A DNA stretch of 64,000 nucleotides from Rhodococcus sp. ARC_M6 (GCF_022810305.1 NZ_JALGQH010000020.1:1-64000); one strand, 5' to 3'. Positions 29,358-38,416 are shown, counted from the stretch's first letter. Program-made: numbers and translations. Notes: generated by a model not told the origin, from the sequence alone.

Positions 29358-31592
29358 CTACCGGGCGTCCGGCCGGCCGACGATCAGGGGATGAACTCGG
29401 CCGCTGGAACCGGCCTCCGAACCGAGGCCTTGGGGATCGGCGGCACCGGCCAGGCGAATGTCGAGGTCGCCCGTCCACTCCCGGGTCAACTGCTGGTCCA
29501 TCGCGTCGAGGCGTTCCAGTAGTGGTGCGTGCTGATCGGGGGGACAAGCCGCGATCAAGGTGGTGAAGACGGCACGTAGGCGTCGTTGCACCTGCGCGGA
29601 GTTGGTACTGAAGTGCCGAATCTCGTCGGTCGCGATAGACACGTAGTCGGTCCAGGTTCGCTGCTGCCCGCGGATCCGCGACAACGTGGACGTCGCGGTG
29701 TCGCCGTGCACCCGGGGCGCAAGGATAACGAGTAGGTCCTCGATGTAATCCAGGGCTTGGACCGCTCGGCCCGGGTCGTTGATAGCAGGGGACAGGGCCT
29801 TCAAGGAGATATCGACGATGGACTGGATGGCCGCGGCCGGGCCGGCCATTGGGCTGTGTGTGTCACCGAAGAGCAGACAGGACGTGAGTGATTCGGGACG
29901 GACGCTCGACGAGTTTCCCCGAACTTCGAAGATCGGAGCGTTCTGGGCAACGAACTCGCCGATACCGGGAACGACCTCGATGCTGACGCCCCAGATGGAG
30001 GAAAGCCGTTGCAGTCGCGGCAGGTTGATTGCCAGCAGCACGCGTCCGTCGGGCGAGAGATGTCGCAATCGGATCACCAATAGTTCGCGTGATTCGTCGA
30101 CGGGTAGCAGGACGTCGGCTGCCTGAAGAGCGGGACCGGAAGTGGCCTCAGTGGAGAATTCGTTGTAGAGCGGGTAGGCGCGAACGATTGCTCGTCGCCC
30201 TTCCGACGCGATCCACCGGAGAAGTTGACTCGAATTGAGGATCGAGCCGACTTTGGCAACAAGTGCGATGAAGAGTATTGCGCTGACAATCGCGAGAAAC
30301 AGTGCTGTGTACGTAGAAATCTGGGGAGCGGAATGTTGCGTGTTAAGTGCCAGATCGAGAGCGACGATAATCGAGTAGACAAACGTCGCGAGGAACATTC
30401 CGATCGACCAGCGCATCACTCGCTGCTGAGCCAGTAGCGGGACCACCCGGACTGAAATCTGCGATGCCCCGAATTGCATGGCAAGGGTGATCGCGGTGAA
30501 CACGAGACCGGTGAGGGTGATCATTCCGCCGGCGATGACACTGAGTAGCGTCGCGGTGGCGCCTGGATCCACGGCGTACTCATTGGAATCCGCACCGAAT
30601 CCGTCGAACAACGTGCTGTCGACGTCGATGAGCGTGTCCGCCAGAAAGAACGCCGCGACCACCAGTAGGACGGGCAGTCGCCAGACGGGGACGGTGCGAA
30701 GGCGTCGGCGGGTGCGACGCCACCGCAGTGCGTCGGAAATTCGCCATTTAGGGGTCACGATCGGCGGCTGGAGCGGCAAGGCCAGGGAGAGTTCAGGCTT
30801 GAGTGCGTCGAGCTTGACTGGGTTGGCTTCCGGTAGTCCGAAACTTCCCGACACACTTTCCTGGAACCGAATCTTTGCCCGGATCAATGGTTCCCGAATA
30901 CGTTGTTCGCGGGCTACGGCACGACTCATCTTCGTCGGCTTGTCGCGGTATCGCGACCGAGCCCACGGCGCACCTGGTCGGCTGAGGCGGATTGCGCCGA
31001 CGATGAGTAGTGGTGGGAAGAACAATCCGATCAGCCCGGTCCACAGTTTGCCTTTGAGTAGCGTGATCATCGCGATCGCCAGTGCAATCAGGATTGAAAT
31101 GATGATCCCGATGAGGGTCCCGATACTGCGATCTTGCTCGTACGGATTGAAATCGCCGGCAAATCCGATCGGATGGACTCCGAACAGGAATAGAAGCACG
31201 ATGGCGATCGCAACGAACACCGCATCGATCGATGAACGACCTTCTTCTGCCCAGTAGACGTCGCGAAGATGAAGTACCAGGGCGTATTCGTCGAGAACGA
31301 GTGCACTTCCGATTCCGAACACCGACGCCAGGACACAATTTGCCACTGGAGTCTGATAATCGGCCAGTGCGATGAACGCAAATCCGGATACGAGCATCAT
31401 GATCAGGCCGAAAACCATGTGATGGATGTGCATTCCGCCGGGCGTGACGTTGCCCGGCCACCACGAAACTTCGGCGCGGATCATGCGGACGCTGAATCTG
31501 ATGAACAGAAAGGCCAGCAGAAACGAGACCAGCAGGAAAAACAGCGGTAGTCGGCCGGTATCGACGACGGATTCCACGAACCATGCCTTCAC
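29358..31592 (-). CDS. membrane protein: N-terminal TM domain fused to DUF2254
   Basis: 744 aa. Residues ~1-215 form a separate domain of about six transmembrane helices with a conserved-looking 'GGMHIHHMVFGL' near the second helix. A basic cytosolic linker (~215-300) leads to a DUF2254 region: four TM helices (~315-335, 355-375, 405-430, 440-460) and a large soluble C-terminal part ('MITLTGLVFTAITLAMQFGASQISVRVVPLL', 'SIVDISLKALSPAINDPGRAVQALD'). DUF2254 proteins are uncharacterised; the C-terminal segment is the conserved core. The histidine cluster may bind a metal or heme; speculative. It is a single gene, divergent from the NUDIX gene. Confidence 0.85.
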   Translation of the reverse strand: MKAWFVESVVDTGRLPLFFLLVSFLLAFLFIRFSVRMIRAEVSWWPGNVTPGGMHIHHMVFGLIMMLVSGFAFIALADYQTPVANCVLASVFGIGSALVLDEYALVLHLRDVYWAEEGRSSIDAVFVAIAIVLLFLFGVHPIGFAGDFNPYEQDRSIGTLIGIIISILIALAIAMITLLKGKLWTGLIGLFFPPLLIVGAIRLSRPGAPWARSRYRDKPTKMSRAVAREQRIREPLIRAKIRFQESVSGSFGLPEANPVKLDALKPELSLALPLQPPIVTPKWRISDALRWRRTRRRLRTVPVWRLPVLLVVAAFFLADTLIDVDSTLFDGFGADSNEYAVDPGATATLLSVIAGGMITLTGLVFTAITLAMQFGASQISVRVVPLLAQQRVMRWSIGMFLATFVYSIIVALDLALNTQHSAPQISTYTALFLAIVSAILFIALVAKVGSILNSSQLLRWIASEGRRAIVRAYPLYNEFSTEATSGPALQAADVLLPVDESRELLVIRLRHLSPDGRVLLAINLPRLQRLSSIWGVSIEVVPGIGEFVAQNAPIFEVRGNSSSVRPESLTSCLLFGDTHSPMAGPAAAIQSIVDISLKALSPAINDPGRAVQALDYIEDLLVILAPRVHGDTATSTLSRIRGQQRTWTDYVSIATDEIRHFSTNSAQVQRRLRAVFTTLIAACPPDQHAPLLERLDAMDQQLTREWTGDLDIRLAGAADPQGLGSEAGSSGRVHPLIVGRPDAR

Positions 31593-31727
31593 GATGCGGT
31601 TTCCTTACGCGCTGATGGGTAGTGCCGTCGAATCAGCATGACAGTAGGCCGCTTCGATAATCTGGCAAAACGATCAAATGGGTCGGGCTGCACCCGAGTT
31701 TCTTGCGCTCCACGCTAATGTCGAGAA

Positions 31728-32342
31728 ATGGTGAACGCAGATTTACTTGATCGGACTCACGTCGAATCGGCCTTCGCGACGTTCGAACCGAAGTCCGTCG
31801 ATCCCGATGGCCGCCGGTTGGCTTCCGTTGTCTTTGCGTTGATGCGCGACGCCGACGGAACCTCGGTCTTTCCCCTGACCAAACGTCCCAGCAAGATGCG
31901 CGCACACCCCGGTCAGTTTGCACTGCCCGGCGGCAGCGTCGACCCCGGTGAGACACCCGAAGAGGGCGCAGTGCGGGAACTGTCCGAAGAACTCGGGCTG
32001 ACGACGACTCCGGCGGACATCATCGGACGACTCGATGATTACGTCACTCGATCAGGGTTTGTGATCCGGCCATTTGTCGTCTGGTCGGGTGTCGATTTCG
32101 ATCAACTCGTTCCCAACCCGGACGAGGTTGCATCGCTGTATGCCGTCACCTCGGCGGAACTCGATGTGGAACCGCGTTTCGTATCGATCGAAGAGTCGCC
32201 GAACCCCGTGGTGCAGTGGCCGTTTCGAACCAGTCTCGTTCATGCGCCGACCGGGGCCGTCGTCTACCAGCTTCGTGAGGTTTTGAGTGGGCGGCATACC
32301 CGGATCGACGACCTCGAACAACCCGTCTTCGCGTGGCGGTAA
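31728..32342 (+). CDS. NUDIX hydrolase, CoA-pyrophosphatase type
   Basis: 204 aa. The NUDIX box is canonical (GSVDPGETPEEGAVRELSEELG), preceded by 'LTKRPSKMRAHPGQFALPGG', which matches the extra motif of the CoA-diphosphohydrolase (NudL/PCD1) group. It would hydrolyse CoA or oxidised CoA to phosphopantetheine and ADP, a housecleaning role. ATG 31728 is placed after a 135-nt divergent intergenic region shared with the DUF2254 gene. Confidence 0.88.
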   Translation: MVNADLLDRTHVESAFATFEPKSVDPDGRRLASVVFALMRDADGTSVFPLTKRPSKMRAHPGQFALPGGSVDPGETPEEGAVRELSEELGLTTTPADIIGRLDDYVTRSGFVIRPFVVWSGVDFDQLVPNPDEVASLYAVTSAELDVEPRFVSIEESPNPVVQWPFRTSLVHAPTGAVVYQLREVLSGRHTRIDDLEQPVFAWR

Positions 32343-32440
32343 CGTCCTCGACACGCGCGAACTCTGCGCACAGGAGACCGTGATCAGAATGTCGCGCTCC
32401 CTGTGGAAGGCTTGCACCACGGAGTGACGGACTACGCGAG

Positions 32441-33049
32441 GTGTGTGCAGTGAAATCAGGTGAACAAGAACTTGTCATGACGGACCGAGTTCTGACAGTT
32501 CCCAACATCCTCAGCATGGTGCGACTACTGGCGCTCCCGCTGTTCGCCTATCTGCTTCTGGTGACGCACTCCGACGGCTGGGCCTTGGCTCTGCTGATGC
32601 TCAGCGGATTCACGGATTGGCTCGACGGCAAGCTGGCGCGCATTCTCAATCAGACATCCCGGTTGGGCGCTGTGCTGGACCCTCTGGTCGATCGTCTGTA
32701 CGTCGTCACCACCCTGGTCACTTTTGTGGCGCGCGATTTCATTCCCTGGTGGGTTGCCGCAATCCTGATCGGCCGCGATCTGATTCTGGCCCTCACCTTG
32801 CCGATTTATCGCCGGCGTGGGCTCCCGCCTCCGGAAGTCGTCTACCTCGGCAAGGCCGCAACCTTCCTGCTGATGTTCGCGCTTCCGTTGATTCTGGCCG
32901 GGCAGGGCGATTGGGCGATTGCCGCGTTCACTCACACGTTCGGCTTCGCATTCTTGATCTGGGGAACCGTCCTGTACGTGTGGACCGCAGTCATCTACAT
33001 TCTCAAAGCTGCTGAGGTTGCTCGAACCTACGAGGTCACGCCCCGATGA
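32441..33049 (+). CDS. CDP-alcohol phosphatidyltransferase (PgsA2-like)
   Basis: 202 aa. The complete family motif is present: D59, D62, G63, A66, R67, G76, D80 and D84. About five TM helices make it an integral membrane enzyme. The position ahead of the DUF881-Sbp-DUF881-gcvH-garA block equals Rv1822 (PgsA2), thought to make phosphatidylglycerophosphate or cardiolipin; the acceptor alcohol is not readable from sequence. The start is uncertain: GTG at 32441 or 32450 and ATG at 32477 are all in frame. The stop overlaps the next gene by 4 nt (ATGA). Confidence 0.9.
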   Translation: MCAVKSGEQELVMTDRVLTVPNILSMVRLLALPLFAYLLLVTHSDGWALALLMLSGFTDWLDGKLARILNQTSRLGAVLDPLVDRLYVVTTLVTFVARDFIPWWVAAILIGRDLILALTLPIYRRRGLPPPEVVYLGKAATFLLMFALPLILAGQGDWAIAAFTHTFGFAFLIWGTVLYVWTAVIYILKAAEVARTYEVTPR

Positions 33050-33912
33050 AAAGAACCGGGGAGGATGTGCGCCGCAATCCGGTGCCGTCGCTACTCCGGT
33101 CGATGATGACCGAACACCTCGACCCCGGCTATGAAGCAGCAGCACTCGAACGCGAACATGATCACAGCCGGAACGGCATGCCGCGCACCGGACCATGGCT
33201 GGCCGTTGGTGCTGTTCTCATCGGGTTCGTTCTCAGTGTGTCCGCAGTCTCCGCGGCCCGTCAGATAACGGGTACCGAGGATCTGCGCGCAGACCTCGTC
33301 GCCAAGGTCCGTGAGACACAAGACCACATCGATGCTTTGGATGCGACGCGTAATTCGCTCACCGAATCGGTCGACGACGCCCGAGGGTCGGCACTCGTCG
33401 GAGATGCCCGCGGAAGCCAGGTGCTCGGACAACTTCGAGCCGTCGAATCCGAGGCGGGAACCGAAACTGTGCACGGGGAGGGCATAACCGTCACGCTTAC
33501 CGATCCGGCCAGCCGACCAAATCTTTCGGATGCCTCGCAGCGGAGCGTCGGCGGAAAGTCCGTAGTTCTCGATCGAGACCTTCAAACCGTGGTTAATGCA
33601 CTGTGGGTGGGAGGCGCTGAGGCTGTTTCGGTTGGCGGTGTGCGCATCGGTCCGGCCGTGACAATCCGTCAGGCCGGCGGCGCGATGTTGGTCGACAACC
33701 AACCCGTCTTCTCGCCGTACGTCGTCAGAGCGATCGGTGACAGTCGCAGTCTGCAACGAAAGTTCGTCGTCAGCGATGCGTATCTCAGGATGTCGAGCCT
33801 CACGCAGTTGTACGGAGTCGGTTTTGCTGTCGCCGAGAATGATTCGCTGACCCTTCCGCCCGCGATTCCGCGCCCCGTGCGTGTCGCGACCCCACCGAGT
33901 GAACCCAAATGA
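33046..33912 (+). CDS. DUF881 membrane-anchored protein (first copy)
   Basis: 288 aa. A cytoplasmic N-terminus of ~45 residues, one TM helix (~46-68), a short coiled coil ('DLVAKVRETQDHIDALDATRNSL') and the DUF881 domain with 'HGEGITVTLTDPA' and 'VVNALWVGGAEAVSVGGVRIG'. DUF881 proteins occur in Firmicutes and actinobacteria near division and envelope genes. Here two copies flank the small basic protein, the Rv1823-Rv1825 arrangement. Function unknown; a role in envelope or division complexes is inferred from distribution. Confidence 0.88.
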   Translation: MKRTGEDVRRNPVPSLLRSMMTEHLDPGYEAAALEREHDHSRNGMPRTGPWLAVGAVLIGFVLSVSAVSAARQITGTEDLRADLVAKVRETQDHIDALDATRNSLTESVDDARGSALVGDARGSQVLGQLRAVESEAGTETVHGEGITVTLTDPASRPNLSDASQRSVGGKSVVLDRDLQTVVNALWVGGAEAVSVGGVRIGPAVTIRQAGGAMLVDNQPVFSPYVVRAIGDSRSLQRKFVVSDAYLRMSSLTQLYGVGFAVAENDSLTLPPAIPRPVRVATPPSEPK

Positions 33913-33925
33913 CAGAAGGAGTTCG

Positions 33926-34276
33926 ATGAAGGCCGGTTCCGCCCTGTACGGACTCGCAGCGCTTGTGATCGGCATCGTGTTGGGCGTCGTCTTCAGCCCG
34001 CAGGTGCCCGACGTGATTCAGCCGTACCTGCCGATCGCCGTTGTCGCTGCCCTCGACGCAGTCTTCGGCGGATTACGCGCTTACCTGGACGAAATCTTCG
34101 ACGCCAAAGTGTTTGTCGTCTCGTTTGTCTTCAATGTTCTGGTGGCCTCACTGATCGTCTGGTTGGGCGATCAGTTGGGCGTCGGCACGCAGCTTTCGAC
34201 GGCAATCGTCGTGGTTCTCGGTATCCGAATCTTCGGCAACGCAGCGGCATTGCGTCGACGTCTGTTCGGAGCGTGA
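33926..34276 (+). CDS. small basic membrane protein (DUF1290/Sbp)
   Basis: 116 aa from ATG 33926, with AAGGAG five nt upstream. Three to four hydrophobic helices with the family-type segment 'LPIAVVAALDAVFGGLRAYLDEIFDAKVFVVSFVFNVLVA'. Sbp proteins are encoded next to ftsZ-region genes in Bacillus and between DUF881 genes in actinobacteria (Rv1824). Function unknown. Confidence 0.9.
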   Translation: MKAGSALYGLAALVIGIVLGVVFSPQVPDVIQPYLPIAVVAALDAVFGGLRAYLDEIFDAKVFVVSFVFNVLVASLIVWLGDQLGVGTQLSTAIVVVLGIRIFGNAAALRRRLFGA

Positions 34277-34279
34277 GTC

Positions 34280-35032
34280 ATGGCTGAAACGGGCGGCGGT
34301 CCGCACGAAGGGCGACACGAACTTCGCCCCGTATCGAAACATCGCTCCAATGTCGTATTCGCGATCCTCGCTGCAGTTCTCCTCGGTGTGCTCGGGATAG
34401 CAATTGCGACGCAAGTGCGCAGTACCGTTGCGGGCGACTCGCTCGATTCGGCCAGGCCCGCTGACCTGCTGGTCGTCCTCGACAACCTCAACCGTCGTGA
34501 AGCCGCTCTGCGGCAAGAAGTATCCGACCTCGACGATTCGTTGGCGACGCTACGACGTAGCGGTAGCACCGACGCCGCGCTCGCCGAAGCGCAGGCGCGA
34601 CTGATGGCGTTGTCCATCCAGGTGGGGACGGCGCCCGCAACCGGTCCCGGCGTAACGATGACGTTGACGGACCCGGCCGGCGGAGTCGGATCCGAGGTCA
34701 TGCTCGATTTGATCCAGGAACTCCGCGCCGCCGGGGCCGAGGCCATTCAGATTGCCGGGGCTACAGGCGAACCGATCCGGATCGGTGTCAACTCGTGGGT
34801 TGCCGGACGAGGCGGGGCACTCGAGTTGGACTCCGTGAAGATCTCAGCGCCGTACACTGTGAGCGCGATCGGCGATCCGCCGACTTTGGCAGCGGCGCTG
34901 AACATTCCCGGTGGAGTGTTCGACAACGTTTCACGCAATGGAGGAAGTTTCTCGCTCGAGCAATCGCAGCAGGTCACGATCTCCGCCTTGCGACAATTGA
35001 ATCCGCGCCAATACGCTCAACCTGGAAATTGA
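34280..35032 (+). CDS. DUF881 membrane-anchored protein (second copy)
   Basis: 250 aa, 3 nt after the Sbp gene. One TM helix (~24-46), a coiled coil ('LLVVLDNLNRREAALRQEVSDLDDSLATLR'), then DUF881 with 'TGPGVTMTLTDPAGG' and 'ELRAAGAEAIQIAG'. It is a paralogue of the protein two genes upstream and corresponds to Rv1825. The same topology suggests the two could form a complex around the Sbp protein; that is inference. Confidence 0.88.
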   Translation: MAETGGGPHEGRHELRPVSKHRSNVVFAILAAVLLGVLGIAIATQVRSTVAGDSLDSARPADLLVVLDNLNRREAALRQEVSDLDDSLATLRRSGSTDAALAEAQARLMALSIQVGTAPATGPGVTMTLTDPAGGVGSEVMLDLIQELRAAGAEAIQIAGATGEPIRIGVNSWVAGRGGALELDSVKISAPYTVSAIGDPPTLAAALNIPGGVFDNVSRNGGSFSLEQSQQVTISALRQLNPRQYAQPGN

Positions 35033-35077
35033 ATTTTTGCGTCCGGAATTTCGGACGGCATGTGAAAGGAAGCCACT

Positions 35078-35482
35078 GTGAGTGAGCTCGATACGCCTAC
35101 AGATCTGCGTTACACCGCGGAACACGAGTGGGTGAAGCGAACCGGCCCGACCTCTGTTCGAGTTGGCATCACCGACTTCGCTCAGTCACAGCTCGGAGAC
35201 GTGGTGTTCGTCCAGCTTCCCGCTGAAGGCGAAGCAGTCACCGCTGGTGAATCACTCGGCGAGGTCGAATCCACCAAGAGCGTTTCCGACATCTTCGCGC
35301 CGTTCACCGCGAAAGTGCTTGCAGCCAACGGTGAATTGGATGGTCAGCCGGAACTGGTCAACACCGACCCATACAGCAACGGCTGGTTGGTCGATCTCGA
35401 GGTCGCCGACGAAGCCGCCTTGGACAGCGCACTTTCGGAGACGATGGACGCTGCCGGATACACAGAACTCACGTCCAGCTAG
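35078..35482 (+). CDS. gcvH: glycine cleavage system H protein
   Basis: 134 aa from GTG 35078 with AAAGGA upstream. A lipoyl-domain fold with the lipoylated lysine K67 in 'GEVESTKSVSDIFAP'. It shuttles the aminomethyl group between the P, T and L proteins. gcvP lies 3.3 kb downstream; gcvT and lpd are not in this window. The Rv1826-Rv1827 order (gcvH then garA) is kept. Confidence 0.97.
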   Translation: MSELDTPTDLRYTAEHEWVKRTGPTSVRVGITDFAQSQLGDVVFVQLPAEGEAVTAGESLGEVESTKSVSDIFAPFTAKVLAANGELDGQPELVNTDPYSNGWLVDLEVADEAALDSALSETMDAAGYTELTSS

Positions 35483-35497
35483 GACGGAAATGCCGGT

Positions 35498-35533
35498 CCG
35501 TTGTGTCGCGGCCAGTCTCGCTGCACACAACGG
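35498..35533 (+). terminator. possible terminator after gcvH
   Basis: An inverted repeat CCGTTGTGT ... ACACAACGG with an 18-nt GC-rich loop lies 16 nt after gcvH and before garA. It has no T-tract, so its strength as a terminator is doubtful, but it fits garA having its own promoter in the remaining ~150 nt. Confidence 0.4.
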
Positions 35534-35683
35534 TCCGCGCAGGGTACGGTCGTTAGGTACGCATGTGCCAAGTCGGGGTGCAAGGCCGTATCTGAGTGTG
35601 ACTGTGAAAGATGCTCGTCAAAACAAGTGCACTGCGTAGTCCAGTGATTTCTGATCTGGATGATTGATCGAGGAGGAGAAACA

Positions 35684-36175
35684 GTGAGCGAGAACGGTAA
35701 CGACGCGGGCTACGGGGAGTCTCCGGCGGAGACCACATCGGTATTCCGCGCAGATTTCCTCAATGAGCTCGACAACTCCTCAGCAGCACCGGCCGCCGAG
35801 CAGCCGGTATCGGGTGTCGAAGGTCTACCGACCGGCGCCGCATTGCTCGTAGTCAAACGAGGACCCAACGCCGGTTCGCGTTTCCTGCTGGATCAGCCGA
35901 CCACCTCTGCGGGTCGCCATCCTGACAGCGACATCTTCCTCGACGACGTGACTGTCAGCCGTCGCCATGCGGAGTTCCGCCAGGAAGATGCTGAGTTCCA
36001 CGTTGTCGACGTCGGCAGCCTCAACGGTACGTACGTCAACCGTGAGCCCGTCGATTCGGCTGTATTGGCCAACGGCGACGAGGTCCAGATCGGAAAGTTC
36101 CGTCTGGTCTTCCTCACCGGCCCGCGTGCCGGTGGTTCGCAGGTGGGCGAGACGTCAGCAGGTGCGGGTAGCTAA
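35684..36175 (+). CDS. garA: FHA-domain metabolic switch protein GarA
   Basis: 163 aa from GTG 35684, preceded by GAGGAGGAG. The N-terminal phospho-motif ETTS is at 16-19 (T17/T18 match the PknG/PknB sites T21/T22 of mycobacterial GarA). The C-terminal FHA domain has 'GRHPDSDIFLDDVTVSRRHAEF' and 'GSLNGTYVNREP'. In mycobacteria and corynebacteria (as OdhI) the unphosphorylated protein binds and inhibits 2-oxoglutarate dehydrogenase and regulates glutamate enzymes. Phosphorylation makes the FHA domain bind its own tail and releases them. The stop overlaps the ftsR start by one base. Confidence 0.96.
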   Translation: MSENGNDAGYGESPAETTSVFRADFLNELDNSSAAPAAEQPVSGVEGLPTGAALLVVKRGPNAGSRFLLDQPTTSAGRHPDSDIFLDDVTVSRRHAEFRQEDAEFHVVDVGSLNGTYVNREPVDSAVLANGDEVQIGKFRLVFLTGPRAGGSQVGETSAGAGS

Positions 36176-36912
36176 TGACGGCCTTGCGGCAGCAGAGCCA
36201 GCCCGGAATGTCTATCGGTTCCGTGCTGGATCGGTTGCGTCCAGATTTTCCCGACGTGACGATTTCGAAGATTCGTTTCCTCGAGTCCGAGGGCTTGATC
36301 AGCCCCCAACGGACGCCGTCGGGATACCGCAGGTTCTCCGTCGAGGACTGCGAGCGTCTCCGCTATGTACTGACCGCTCAACGCGATCAGTACCTGCCGC
36401 TGAAAGTGATCAAGGAACAACTCGAGGCGATCGACAGTGGCGCCGCGACGGTCAGTGCAGAGACTTCTGCGCCTCGACGTCCGCGGGTCCTGTCGATCGC
36501 TCCCGGGGAAGTGTCACCCGAGGTATTCCGGGTCGACCGCGAAGTGCGTGTGGGGCGGGCGGATTTGCTGGCCCGCGCCGACGTTGAGGACCGCTTCTTG
36601 ACTGAGCTGATTCGCACCGGGCTGATCGTGCCGGGGGCCGCCGGTTTCTTCGACGAAGATGCGGTCACTTTGGCTCGGACGGCCAAGGCAATGGCTGAAT
36701 ATGGTTTGGAAGTGCGGCATTTGCGCGCGTTCAAGTTGGCTGCAGATCGCGAAGCCGGGTTGGTGACTCAGATTGCGGGCCCGGTCGCCAAGGGGCGCGA
36801 CGCTGGTGCTCGTGATCGAGCCGAGGAAATGGTGCGGGAACTCGCGGCGTTGTCGTTGACATTGCATACATGCTTGGTCAAATCAGCGGTCCGCGGAAGC
36901 CTTGATCGCTGA
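36175..36912 (+). CDS. ftsR: MerR-type transcriptional regulator FtsR
   Basis: 245 aa. An N-terminal MerR winged HTH ('MSIGSVLDRLRPDFPDVTISKIRFLESEGLISPQRTPSGYRRFSVEDCERLRYVLTAQ') is followed by a long actinobacteria-specific C-terminal region rather than a short metal-sensing tail. It corresponds to Rv1828 and corynebacterial FtsR, described as an activator of ftsZ. It starts one base into the garA stop (TAATG), so expression is coupled to garA. Confidence 0.92.
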   Translation: MTALRQQSQPGMSIGSVLDRLRPDFPDVTISKIRFLESEGLISPQRTPSGYRRFSVEDCERLRYVLTAQRDQYLPLKVIKEQLEAIDSGAATVSAETSAPRRPRVLSIAPGEVSPEVFRVDREVRVGRADLLARADVEDRFLTELIRTGLIVPGAAGFFDEDAVTLARTAKAMAEYGLEVRHLRAFKLAADREAGLVTQIAGPVAKGRDAGARDRAEEMVRELAALSLTLHTCLVKSAVRGSLDR

Positions 36913-37012
36913 GTTCTCGATCATCTCGCTCGACGCGAATAGAATCCGAATAGAATCTCAGTACGGCCGTGAATTCGGCCGTCAGGGTCACATCAGGTTG
37001 GAGGCAAGCTCG

Positions 37013-37486
37013 ATGGGCGAAATGCGTGTGATCGGAGTTCGTGTCGAGCAGCCCCAGAATCAACCGGTTTTGTTGCTTCGTGAATCCGACGGCGATCGGT
37101 ATCTGCCGATCTGGATCGGGCAGACGGAAGCCACGGCGATCGTTCTGGAGCAGCAGGGCGTCGAGCCGGCTCGGCCTCTCACACATGATCTGATCAAGAT
37201 ACTGATCGAGTCCTTCGGCCGGAGCCTGCAGGAAGTCCGCATCGTGGACCTGCAGGAAGGGACGTTCTACGCTGATCTGGTTTTCGACGAGCAGACCACG
37301 GTGTCGGCGCGTCCGTCGGATTCGATTGCGTTGGCACTTCGGATCGGGGTGCCGATCTTTGCGTCGGAGGCCGTTCTCGCCGAGGCTGGCCTGATTATTC
37401 CGGACGAGCGCGAGGACGAGGTGGAGAAGTTCAAGGAATTCCTGGACACAATTTCTCCGGACGACTTCAAAGCCACTGACGGATAG
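37013..37486 (+). CDS. DUF151 bifunctional-nuclease-type protein
   Basis: 157 aa from ATG 37013 (GGAGG about 10 nt upstream); the frame is open to 36902, but homologues start at 'MGEMRVIGVRVEQPQNQPVLLLRE'. The family (Pfam DUF151, bifunctional nuclease) is named for a plant enzyme with RNase/DNase activity; the bacterial role is unknown. The central 'LPIWIGQTEATAI' and 'RPSDSIALALRIGVPIF' segments are conserved. It corresponds to Rv1829 and sits between two MerR genes in all relatives I recall. Confidence 0.9.
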   Translation: MGEMRVIGVRVEQPQNQPVLLLRESDGDRYLPIWIGQTEATAIVLEQQGVEPARPLTHDLIKILIESFGRSLQEVRIVDLQEGTFYADLVFDEQTTVSARPSDSIALALRIGVPIFASEAVLAEAGLIIPDEREDEVEKFKEFLDTISPDDFKATDG

Positions 37487-37810
37487 TCGAAACGACCGTT
37501 AGCTGGCATTAGTCCGAAAGTCTCAAGTAGAGCTTTAGTCTCGGTACGGCGTGTTGCATTGACCGTAGTTCGACCGGGTCTTAGCGTAGCGGGCGGTGAA
37601 GATCTTCTCGCCTTGCATGTCGAGGCTGGTCGAGGCGCTCACTCGGGCGTACTCTGGGTAAGTCCACTCATGGAATTACGTGCCTCGAATTCACTGTTCG
37701 GGATCGGTTGACCAAGATTTCTGGTATCCCAGAATTTCTTCTTCGGTTGACGGCGGAGCTGTTCATCGAGCGGCTCGGTTACATGATGGCGCAGCGAGAA
37801 GGAGACGGCA
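37487..37810. other. 324-nt intergenic region with a MerR-like promoter
   Basis: There is no credible gene here. The only structure seen is the perfect palindrome at 37719-37734 between -35- and -10-like elements (listed separately). The 5' part (37487-37700) has no recognisable signal and may include the leader or the end of the upstream transcript. Confidence 0.6.
37708..37736 (+). promoter_or_regulatory. candidate MerR-type promoter/operator
   Basis: TTGACC at 37708-37713 and AGAATT at 37731-37736 are separated by 17 bp. A perfect inverted repeat TTCTGG-TATC-CCAGAA (37719-37734) sits across the spacer and the first -10 bases, the usual place for a MerR-family operator. The downstream gene encodes a MerR-type regulator, so autoregulation is likely. 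Confidence 0.5.
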
Positions 37811-38416
37811 GTGGAAGAACAGTCGAGCGTAGGCAATGCAGGTATCACCGGCAGTGTCGGTCTGACTTCCGAAGAACTGCAACCCGGACTCTTTCCGGAC
37901 GACTCCATTCCTGACGACCTGGTCGGATACCGTGTTCCGATCGCCTGCCAGATCGCCGGCATTACCTACCGTCAACTCGACTACTGGGCACGTACCTCGT
38001 TGGTCGTCCCGTCGATCCGCGGTGCCGCAGGATCCGGCAGCCAACGTTTGTATTCATTCAAGGACATTCTGGTCCTGAAAATCGTCAAGCGTTTACTCGA
38101 TACCGGAATTTCTCTGCAGAATATTCGCGTCGCAGTTGATCACCTTCGCAACCGTGGGGTTCGCGACCTCGCCAACATCACTCTTTTCTCGGATGGCACG
38201 AGCGTTTACGAATGCACGTCGCCCGAAGAGGTTGTCGATCTACTTCAAGGCGGGCAGGGCGTATTCGGTATCGCGGTCAGCGGTGCGATGCGCGAACTCA
38301 CCGGAACCATCGCAGATTTCCCGGCTGAGCGCGCCGATGGCGGTGAAAGCGACCCAAACCCCGAAGATGAATTGGCCTCGCGACGTGCGAATCGGGTGTC
38401 CCGCAAGACGGGATAA
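37811..38416 (+). CDS. MerR-family transcriptional regulator (Rv1830 type)
   Basis: 201 aa from GTG 37811 with AAGGAG nine nt upstream. After a ~45-residue acidic N-terminus comes a MerR-type HTH ('VGYRVPIACQIAGITYRQLDYWARTSLVVPSI', 'SGSQRLYSFKDILVLKIVKRLLDTGISLQNIRVAVDHL'). The C-terminal part is variable. It is the orthologue by position of Rv1830 (McdR), linked to mycobacterial cell-division control. It faces the glycine riboswitch-gcvP unit 80 nt downstream. Confidence 0.92.
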   Translation: MEEQSSVGNAGITGSVGLTSEELQPGLFPDDSIPDDLVGYRVPIACQIAGITYRQLDYWARTSLVVPSIRGAAGSGSQRLYSFKDILVLKIVKRLLDTGISLQNIRVAVDHLRNRGVRDLANITLFSDGTSVYECTSPEEVVDLLQGGQGVFGIAVSGAMRELTGTIADFPAERADGGESDPNPEDELASRRANRVSRKTG

